Shown piece after piece: positions 58,089 through 64,000 of a stretch of DNA of 64,000 nt. Both the position numbers and the translations under genes were made by a program. The notes beneath the pieces are model-generated. The model saw only the letters and a list, made by a program, of their open reading frames with translations. It did no database searches and was not told where the DNA came from. Location of the stretch: assembly GCA_002162075.1 (NCBI GenBank), contig CP021423.1:1860001-1924000 (forward strand). The letters run 5' to 3'. The stretch comes from Armatimonadetes bacterium Uphvl-Ar1. GTDB taxonomy: Bacteria > Armatimonadota > Fimbriimonadia > Fimbriimonadales > Fimbriimonadaceae. How positions within the stretch are numbered: position 1 is the stretch's first letter; every line of letters begins with the position of its first letter.

Positions 58089-59114
58089 TTAAAACTCATC
58101 TTTTGGAGTGGCGAACGCTCCTTCCGTCATCATGAGTTGCTTCTCACTGACCAAAGTTTTGGTTTCGGGTGCGATTTCACCAATGAGCGCGGAGTTGAAA
58201 ATGAAGTCAATCGCGCCGTCCTTCATGCCGACAAGCTCAATTCCACCTTTGTACGATCCGTCCTGAATGCGCTTTGCCAAGTTGACAAACGGCTTTTCGG
58301 CTTTGATCACCGCTGATCCCACCACCCGTGGACTCATTCCGTTCTGATCTTCGTTTGCTCCAAAGCACCATACTTTTCGCTCCTCACAAGCTTTGAAAAA
58401 TCCTGAGACCGCATTATTTGTTTGGTGAATCAAGAAATCCGCCCCTTCATCAATCGCTTGCAAGGTCGCTTGCTGGGCTGCCGCAACATCATCGTTCTTG
58501 CCCGTGAACTTGGTAATCACCTTAATAGAGGGGTTCACGGATTTCGCTCCCTCTTCAAAAGCCTTAAACGTTGATCGGATCGAAGGAACGTCCGGGCCAC
58601 CAATCATCGCAATCGTCCCTGATTTCGACTCTTTCCCGGCGATCATCCCCGCCAAGAAGAATCCTTCCTCAAGATAAAACCGGAACGCTCCCGCATTGTC
58701 CCCAAATCCTCCACCCGAGCTCGAAACAAACACTGTCTTAGGGAAATCTTTGGCTGTTTCAACCGCCGGATCGTTGTATTCAAATCCGTGCCCAATGACT
58801 AAGTTATAGCCATCCTGAGCGAAGCTCCGCATCGCATCTTTTATGCCTGCGTCCTTGGTGACCTGCTGACTCGTTTCTGCACCAAGTTCATCTTTGATTG
58901 CGATCAGTCCGCGATTCGCAATTGCGCTCCAGCCGCTGTCATTGACATTTCCTGGGGTAAGCAGAGCAACCTTCAACGCTCCTTCAACTTTCTGACCCCG
59001 CAAGTCCGGCTCAATGGTGACTGAAGTCTCTTCGTTAGGAGCCCCTCCCGAACAACCAATCATCAACACCAACGCCGCAAGTCCGCCCAGTAGGAACCGA
59101 TACATCATCGCCAT
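58089..59114 (-). CDS. BMP-family substrate-binding lipoprotein (nucleoside importer)
   Basis: A 341-residue BMP (PnrA/BmpA-like) lipoprotein. From ATG 59114, MAMMYRFLLGGLAALVLMIGC gives a lipobox with Cys about 21. The mature domain has KVALLTPGNVNDSGWSAIANRGL, YNLVIGHGFEYNDPAVETAKDFP and KVWCFGANEDQNG, typical of the nucleoside-binding BMP fold. Upstream in-frame sequence is rejected because it lacks a signal. First gene of the transporter operon ending with the QueD-like gene. Confidence 0.9.
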   Translation of the reverse strand: MAMMYRFLLGGLAALVLMIGCSGGAPNEETSVTIEPDLRGQKVEGALKVALLTPGNVNDSGWSAIANRGLIAIKDELGAETSQQVTKDAGIKDAMRSFAQDGYNLVIGHGFEYNDPAVETAKDFPKTVFVSSSGGGFGDNAGAFRFYLEEGFFLAGMIAGKESKSGTIAMIGGPDVPSIRSTFKAFEEGAKSVNPSIKVITKFTGKNDDVAAAQQATLQAIDEGADFLIHQTNNAVSGFFKACEERKVWCFGANEDQNGMSPRVVGSAVIKAEKPFVNLAKRIQDGSYKGGIELVGMKDGAIDFIFNSALIGEIAPETKTLVSEKQLMMTEGAFATPKDEF

Positions 59115-59172
59115 TCTACGGGATAGAGCCCAAAAAGATAACCGCTCCCCCACCCTAAAGCCCGAAAAACGA

Positions 59173-60054
59173 TCAACTATTCGCCGAAACAAGCTCAATA
59201 ATCGAAACTTCTGGGCGCGATCCAACGCGCAAATGAATCTTCGTCCGGCAGATTCCCCGGGTTACATAAACCAAGTTCTTTCGCCCCTGAACCAATCCCC
59301 GAACGAAAGTTTGGCCATATTTGCTCGGCGTCACGGGTGCCCACCCAAACAAGTTCACCTGCCCTCCATGCATATGACCGCTGACCTGCAAATCCACCCG
59401 ATAGTCCCCGGTCATGTCATGGGCAACATCGGGATTGTGCGACATCAAAATCCTCGGAATTTCTGGATCTAAACCTGCAAATGCCTTGTCCACATCCATA
59501 AATCCATCGGTATAATCATCTACTCCCACAATCGCTATCGCCGAACCTTTCTTTTCGATCAAATGAAACTCGTTGTCCAAAAGTTTGAGCGGAGTATTCT
59601 CTGCTAGTTCTTGCGTAACATGCTTAGCCCCCGACCAATGATCGTGATTCCCTAGCGTCGCGAACTGCCCATCTGGTGCCGTCCAATTGTCAAAAACGCC
59701 CTTTAAACTTACTTTTTTTCCGCTAGATTGATCGACCAAATCACCGGGAACCAGCACCGCCTTAACACATTCCAATTGGATTAAATCTCCAACCCGAGTC
59801 ATAAATCCCTGGTCAATCCCTTCCGGCCAGTGCGGATCGCTCACCAAAGCAAACTTATATCCTTCAAATGGTTTCGGTAACCCTTTCACCGGAATCTGGG
59901 TGTGCGTTACTTCAAGCCAATTTGGCTCACCCAAAAATCCATAGCCCCCAAATGCTGCTCCGAGTCCCGCCGCCGCTTTCAAAACTTTCCGTCGAGTTAA
60001 TGTGCGCCCCGAAACCTCGACGTCATCCTGCCCTTGTTCTTGCGCGTGCATCAA
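59173..60054 (-). CDS. Tat-exported metallophosphoesterase (YkuE/YaeI-like)
   Basis: A 293-residue calcineurin-like phosphoesterase. The N terminus has a Tat motif (TRRKVLKAAAGLGAAFGGYGFLG), so it is probably exported. The five metal-site motifs are complete: SDPHWPEG (D-x-H), VPGDLVDQ (GDxxD), LGNHDHW (GNHD), SHNPD and SGHMHGGQ (GHxH). YkuE-type enzymes act on lipid-linked phosphates or UDP-sugars; the substrate here is unknown. It sits 59 bp upstream of the BMP operon. Confidence 0.9.
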   Translation of the reverse strand: MMHAQEQGQDDVEVSGRTLTRRKVLKAAAGLGAAFGGYGFLGEPNWLEVTHTQIPVKGLPKPFEGYKFALVSDPHWPEGIDQGFMTRVGDLIQLECVKAVLVPGDLVDQSSGKKVSLKGVFDNWTAPDGQFATLGNHDHWSGAKHVTQELAENTPLKLLDNEFHLIEKKGSAIAIVGVDDYTDGFMDVDKAFAGLDPEIPRILMSHNPDVAHDMTGDYRVDLQVSGHMHGGQVNLFGWAPVTPSKYGQTFVRGLVQGRKNLVYVTRGICRTKIHLRVGSRPEVSIIELVSANS

Positions 60055-60092
60055 CCAAGAATAACCGCGAACCGTGTTGAGCCGTTCCGCAT

Positions 60093-60296
60093 CTAGGCCG
60101 CTTGATCTTCGTCAATGATTGACTTTGCCGCTTCGGCTGAACTGTAATCCCAATTGTCACAGTCCAGCCGGAGACAATGGATCATACGCTGCATTGATCC
60201 ATCCGCCAATTCGACTTCCGCCGTCTTGGCAAAACGACACTCCAAGCACATCTCTGGCTCAATGAGTCGAACTACTTTTAGGTTGCGTTTGGCCAT
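60093..60296 (-). CDS. Hypothetical small Cys-rich protein
   Basis: A 67-residue soluble protein from ATG 60296 (MAKRNLKVVRLI). It carries two Cys pairs, MCLECRFAK and HCLRLDCDNWD, a possible zinc ribbon (C-x2-C, then C-x4-C). An upstream in-frame extension is likely spurious. No family is recognised. Same strand as and between the regulator and the phosphoesterase. Confidence 0.55.
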   Translation of the reverse strand: MAKRNLKVVRLIEPEMCLECRFAKTAEVELADGSMQRMIHCLRLDCDNWDYSSAEAAKSIIDEDQAA

Positions 60297-60388
60297 CCTT
60301 TGCCTCACTCCCAGCCCTGGGATACCAATGAATATCGGAGGCCCAATCGAACCTAATCTCTGCATCATTACCAGGTTTTTTCTGATCC

Positions 60389-61480
60389 TCAAATCAGCCG
60401 GTAGTCTTCACTCCCCAAAGGTCTCTCCATGACGACACTTTGTTCGTGCTGGGCAATCAATGCCGCCGAGGCGGCGTTGATTCGTGTTTCGCCCGGCTCA
60501 AGGATTGACAGCCAACTCAACAGCCTCGTCTCATCGCGATTCTCAAAGTCCGCGACCTCAGTCGAAACATAAATCCTCGCCGTCGGATGATGAAGCCGAA
60601 TACTCCTCACCAATCGCTGAGCAAACAACGGATTCCGGGCGCAGAAAATCTGCGAACTTCCGCTCCATTCAAGTTGGGGCTGAGCTTGGTCGACAAGTGT
60701 CTTGAGAGCCGGAACAATTGATCGCTCGACGACAACTGCGGTCACCGTCGGACGACGCGCAAGCAGGCCAACATCGTCACGGCTAAACGAATAGTATTGA
60801 CCCGAATGCCGCCGACTCCCTTCATCTGTCACCGAAAAATTCCAACTCGTCAACAAATCAGGCTGACCAATGCGATCTCCGTATTGCAAAACCATTGTCC
60901 GTGTCACCGATAAAATTGGCTGAACTTTTGCCAATTTCTCAAGACCACTATCCAGAGGAATCGACCCTATAGAGACCAGCGACAGAACCGCTTCCGTCCA
61001 CCGACTTGCCCAAAGCGATTGAATGGGTTCATACCACTTGCCATTCAAATCCGCTCCCAAGTGACCCGAATAATTTTGGGACACCAACTTTCCAAAGTTC
61101 AATCGCTGAGGATCATCGGTCGCATCTCGAAAACCAACCCAGTACCGCTCAAGCGAACCCAAGTCGGATTCAACCGAATCCTCTAGCCAGAGCTGACCCT
61201 CTCCTGTTTGGATCAGTCGCGCCGCCGTTTCACCAAAATGAGTCTCAAGTGTCCGACGAAGCATGTAGAGCGTTGCCGACAATCGATTGCTTGCTCGTCC
61301 ACCCGCTGTCCCCGGCCAAAGTAGCTTGATCACATCCTTACGAGGCAACCGTTGACCCTGATGCAGAGCCAACGCGAGCAATAGCTCCGCTACCTTCTTG
61401 GTCGGAAATGCGACCAAGAGTTGGTCACCACGACGAACGCTGATACGGCCGAAAAGGCCAATCACGTATTCTGTATTCAT
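60389..61480 (-). CDS. Winged-helix (SARP/OmpR-like) transcriptional regulator with unknown C-terminal domain
   Basis: A 363-residue cytosolic protein. The N-terminal about 100 residues (YVIGLFGRISVRRGDQ..VAELLLALALHQGQRLPRKDVIKLLWPG..RLSATLYMLRRTLE) match the OmpR/SARP-type winged helix. The remaining about 260 residues lack receiver, bacterial transcriptional activator or ATPase motifs I recognise. SIRLHHPTARIYVSTEV and the C-terminal RPLGSEDYRLI are distinctive. ATG 61480 is chosen because GGGAGAG precedes it. The target genes are unknown. Confidence 0.75.
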   Translation of the reverse strand: MNTEYVIGLFGRISVRRGDQLLVAFPTKKVAELLLALALHQGQRLPRKDVIKLLWPGTAGGRASNRLSATLYMLRRTLETHFGETAARLIQTGEGQLWLEDSVESDLGSLERYWVGFRDATDDPQRLNFGKLVSQNYSGHLGADLNGKWYEPIQSLWASRWTEAVLSLVSIGSIPLDSGLEKLAKVQPILSVTRTMVLQYGDRIGQPDLLTSWNFSVTDEGSRRHSGQYYSFSRDDVGLLARRPTVTAVVVERSIVPALKTLVDQAQPQLEWSGSSQIFCARNPLFAQRLVRSIRLHHPTARIYVSTEVADFENRDETRLLSWLSILEPGETRINAASAALIAQHEQSVVMERPLGSEDYRLI

Positions 61481-61572
61481 TTGTCTCTCCCTTTTTGCCA
61501 ATTCCTGTTCGGATTCGACAACATAAATATCACATAAAAACTAGACGAATTTCACCATTTTGGAAAAAAACA

Positions 61573-62412
61573 ATGAAAAATTTCCAAAATGTCTACCGCT
61601 TTCTCACGACAGTCTTACCCGCGCCCTCCCTTGACCCATGCCAAAATAACCCTGTGAAGATTCACCGCAATGTCGCCTATTCCCCCAACACCAAAGGCGC
61701 TCTCCTGGACCTCTTCACCCCGGAAGGGAATGACCTTAATCCCACCCTCATCATGCTCCACGGAGGCGGATGGATCAGTGGCGATAAATCCTCATTTCAC
61801 GACGAAGCCGCATTTTTTGCTTCGCAAGGCATCGCATGCGCTTGCATTGCCTACCGTCTTGCCCCTCTCCACCCCTTTCCCGCCGCTTGCGACGACGTGC
61901 TCACTTCAGTCAAGTTCCTTCGTGAGAATTCCAAAGAATTCAACCTCGACCCCAAGCGATTAGTTGCGTTTGGCAACTCTGCCGGAGGTCATCTCAGTTG
62001 CATTGCTGGGCTCCAACAATCTGACTCCCAAGGAAACCCCGCCGAAAACGTCAATGGGGTGATTACCATATGCCCAATCACCGACATTCGGAATCCCCAA
62101 GAAACCCAATACCCAATCTCAATGTCCTTTCTCGAGCAGTTTATGGACTGCTCATACAGCCAATTTCCAGAAAAATACGCCGATGCATCTCCGATCACCC
62201 ATATCAACGAAAACGCCCCTCCATTTCTGATCTTCCATGGAGATAGCGACGACATTGTCCCGCCAGAACAAAGCAAAGACCTCTACGTCCATCTCTGCCA
62301 AGCTGGCATTCCTGCGGAATATCACAGTCTCCCCGGGGAAGGTCACTCTTTCACAATGGAAAGTTGGCTCCACATTCGGGATCTGAGCCTCGAATTTGTT
62401 CGCACTTTATAG
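61573..62412 (+). CDS. Alpha/beta hydrolase (esterase/lipase, HSL family)
   Basis: A 279-residue alpha/beta hydrolase. The oxyanion motif LHGGGW (about 65), nucleophile elbow GNSAGG (about 138-143), catalytic Asp in FHGDSDDIVPPEQ (about 222) and catalytic His in PGEGHSF (about 255) are all present, as in HSL/carboxylesterase family members. No signal peptide is clear. It diverges from the regulator gene and lies 9 bp upstream of threonine aldolase, likely co-transcribed. Substrate unknown. Confidence 0.9.
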   Translation: MKNFQNVYRFLTTVLPAPSLDPCQNNPVKIHRNVAYSPNTKGALLDLFTPEGNDLNPTLIMLHGGGWISGDKSSFHDEAAFFASQGIACACIAYRLAPLHPFPAACDDVLTSVKFLRENSKEFNLDPKRLVAFGNSAGGHLSCIAGLQQSDSQGNPAENVNGVITICPITDIRNPQETQYPISMSFLEQFMDCSYSQFPEKYADASPITHINENAPPFLIFHGDSDDIVPPEQSKDLYVHLCQAGIPAEYHSLPGEGHSFTMESWLHIRDLSLEFVRTL

Positions 62413-62421
62413 AAAACTACG

Positions 62422-63438
62422 ATGATCATTGACCTTCGATCCGACACTGTCACCAAACCAACGCCGGAAATGCTCCAGGCAATGATCTCAGCGCCGGTCG
62501 GTGACGATGTCTTGGGCGATGACCCCACCGTCCAAGCCCTGGAACAAAAAATCTGCGATCTAACCGCGATGGAAGCCGCCGTTTTTGTCCCCAGCGGCAC
62601 AATGGGCAACCAAATTGGAATCGCCGCGCTCACCAATCCAGGCGACAGCATCTTGGTCGAAGACGAAGCCCACATTCTTCACTATGAAGTCGGTGCCCTC
62701 GCCGTTCTCAATGGACTCACAATTCGCACTTACGAAACCGAACGCGGCACCCCCACTCCAGACTTAATCCGAAGAAAGTACCTCGCGGCTTCCCTCCACA
62801 CGCCCGGAACGACTTTACTCTGCCTCGAGAACACCCATAACCGTCACGGCGGCTCAATTCTGAGTCCAAACGAGCATTTTGAACTTCGCCAAACCGCAAA
62901 CGAACTCGGCATCCGAATCCACCTCGATGGAGCGCGACTGTGGAATGCCGCTGCCGCCTTAAACAAGCCCATCAGCGAGTTCACAAACCACGTTGACAGC
63001 GTCAGCCTGTGTCTCAGCAAAGCCCTTGGTACGCCCGTCGGAAGCGTCCTCGCCGGAACTACTTATCACATTGAACGAGCCAGAATATGGCGAAAGCGCC
63101 TCGGGGGTGGTATGCGACAATCCGGACTTCTTGCTGCCGCTGGGCTCTACGCAATCAAACACCAATTTCCAAAATTAAACGAAGACCACTCCCGGGCAAA
63201 ACAATTCTCCGAGTTCATCAATACAAACACCCAATGGAAATCTCCTGAACCCGAAACAAACATTGTTATGCTCGACCTTGACCAACCGGCATCAGAGATT
63301 GCCGAACTATGCGAGTCAAAAAATCTGCGGGCATATCCTTTTGGGCCACAGCGAATGCGGTTCGTTTTTCACCACCAAATCAACGATGAAATGCTAGAAG
63401 AGGCGTGCCGACGGTTGGTCGAAATCAGCCGGAGTTAA
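62422..63438 (+). CDS. Low-specificity L-threonine aldolase
   Basis: A 338-residue PLP enzyme that cleaves threonine to glycine and acetaldehyde. The start MIIDLRSDTVTKPTPEML is typical. PSGTMGNQIGIAAL, EDEAHILHYEVGALAVLNGL, LCLENTHNRHGGSILS and LHLDGAR-type (IHLDGARLWNAAAAL) follow, with the PLP Lys in SKALGTPVGSVL (about 202). It overlaps the convergent yprB-like gene by 45 bp (63394-63438). Confidence 0.93.
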   Translation: MIIDLRSDTVTKPTPEMLQAMISAPVGDDVLGDDPTVQALEQKICDLTAMEAAVFVPSGTMGNQIGIAALTNPGDSILVEDEAHILHYEVGALAVLNGLTIRTYETERGTPTPDLIRRKYLAASLHTPGTTLLCLENTHNRHGGSILSPNEHFELRQTANELGIRIHLDGARLWNAAAALNKPISEFTNHVDSVSLCLSKALGTPVGSVLAGTTYHIERARIWRKRLGGGMRQSGLLAAAGLYAIKHQFPKLNEDHSRAKQFSEFINTNTQWKSPEPETNIVMLDLDQPASEIAELCESKNLRAYPFGPQRMRFVFHHQINDEMLEEACRRLVEISRS

Positions 63439-64000
63439 TCCTGCCATTCCCAAAGTTTCATCGCGCAATTTGCCGTAGGTAATTGCCGCCAAAACTTCCA
63501 AATTAACAACGTCCTCTCGGTTGTACTCGATCAATGTTTCAAGCGATGAATCGTCCCCTCGTTGATATTGTCTCCACAACCGAATCGCATCCATTCCCGA
63601 CAAACCGTCCGTCTCGTCACCTCTCGCAATCCCAAATTGCTTCTCAATTTTCTTGAGCCCACCTCTAACCCCAACTCGCTTCAGCGCAAAACACAAATCG
63701 AGATGAATCTGATCAAAAGGCACAAGAGGAAAAGCCTTCTTTAGCATAGGAATATCAAAGCCTTGTCCAAAAAATGTCACGAGCATTCCTGCCCGGCTAA
63801 TCACGTCAGGAAAGTCCCCCAAATCTTGCCCTTTGACCAAGCAAGTAAACTCCTTTCCATCGTACAGTCCAACTGTTGTGATGGAGTCCCCCGATTGACC
63901 ACCATCGGTTTCGATATCCAGATAGAAAATCTTGTCGCCAAATTCTGGCCAAGCCCGCCAAGCTTCCTTACTGCTCAAAGAGTCAGCAAAATACTGGTGG
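63394..64000 (-). CDS. YprB-like RNase H-fold exonuclease, 5-prime end outside window
   Basis: The frame is open to the window edge (reading ..QYFADSLSSKEAW), so the start lies beyond 64000. An in-frame TTG at 63978 is probably not the start. The DEDD-type motifs are visible: FYLDIETDG (about 18-26 from TTG), LVTFFGQGFDIPMLKKAF, HLDLCFALKRVGVRGGLKKIE and YNREDVVNLEVLAAI. This is the YprB/RNase_H_2 family of predicted 3-prime-5-prime exonucleases. C-terminal end overlaps threonine aldolase. Confidence 0.85.
   Translation of the reverse strand, partial: HQYFADSLSSKEAWRAWPEFGDKIFYLDIETDGGQSGDSITTVGLYDGKEFTCLVKGQDLGDFPDVISRAGMLVTFFGQGFDIPMLKKAFPLVPFDQIHLDLCFALKRVGVRGGLKKIEKQFGIARGDETDGLSGMDAIRLWRQYQRGDDSSLETLIEYNREDVVNLEVLAAITYGKLRDETLGMAGLTPADFDQPSARLF

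Overview
The window looks like a chromosomal segment of a diderm bacterium, most likely Armatimonadota (Fimbriimonadia-like). This placement is inferred from gene content, not from a phylogeny: a DUF1559-style prepilin with an 'FTDGH' C-terminal motif, several lipoproteins plus lgt, a split PilB/HDOD/PilT operon, Tat-exported Gfo/Idh/MocA dehydrogenase, and an mrpABCDEFG antiporter. Coding density is high, most genes lie in short overlapping operons, and no phage, IS element, CRISPR array, rRNA or tRNA gene was recognised.

Layout. 1-7.1 kb is a mostly minus-strand housekeeping block (pgk, rluB-type pseudouridine synthase, D,D-carboxypeptidase, scpB, scpA, DUF429, YCII protein). 7.2-19 kb holds a DUF1287 lipoprotein, thiolase, purA, an FGE-like protein, a two-component system, a Gfo/Idh/MocA dehydrogenase, a PLP lyase, a GNAT acetyltransferase and a thioredoxin-like gene with an in-frame TGA. 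19-25 kb carries terC and a remarkable uvrA locus: UvrA is split at its inter-module linker by two translationally coupled genes. 25-36 kb has secreted or lipoprotein genes, a prepilin, a YncE/phosphoesterase fusion, an orphan pstB, a SRAP-domain gene and a large secreted protein. 36.5-42.5 kb is mrpABCDEFG plus a small monooxygenase-like gene. 43-53 kb has a GAF histidine kinase, lgt, hsp20-lon and the type IV pilus ATPases. 53.9-59.1 kb is a BMP-type nucleoside ABC transporter coupled to a tandem QueD-like protein. The end holds a metallophosphoesterase, a winged-helix regulator, an esterase, threonine aldolase and a truncated YprB-like nuclease.

Main discoveries. Two genes contain an in-frame TGA followed by coding sequence and, 15-16 nt downstream, a perfect small hairpin with a G in the first two loop positions. 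This is the geometry of a bacterial SECIS. One (17787-19010) would make a secreted thioredoxin-like protein with a Cys-Sec motif; the other (341-508, minus) a 55-residue membrane protein with a Sec-x-x-Cys motif. Together they suggest the organism decodes selenocysteine. The split uvrA with an inserted MGMT-family cassette is the second unusual system.

Caution on sequence quality: ten genes or gene parts are interrupted by single-base losses, all repairable by adding one base to a short homopolymer run (mostly C/G). These look like assembly indels rather than real decay. The two TGA cases are substitutions in frame and are not explained that way.
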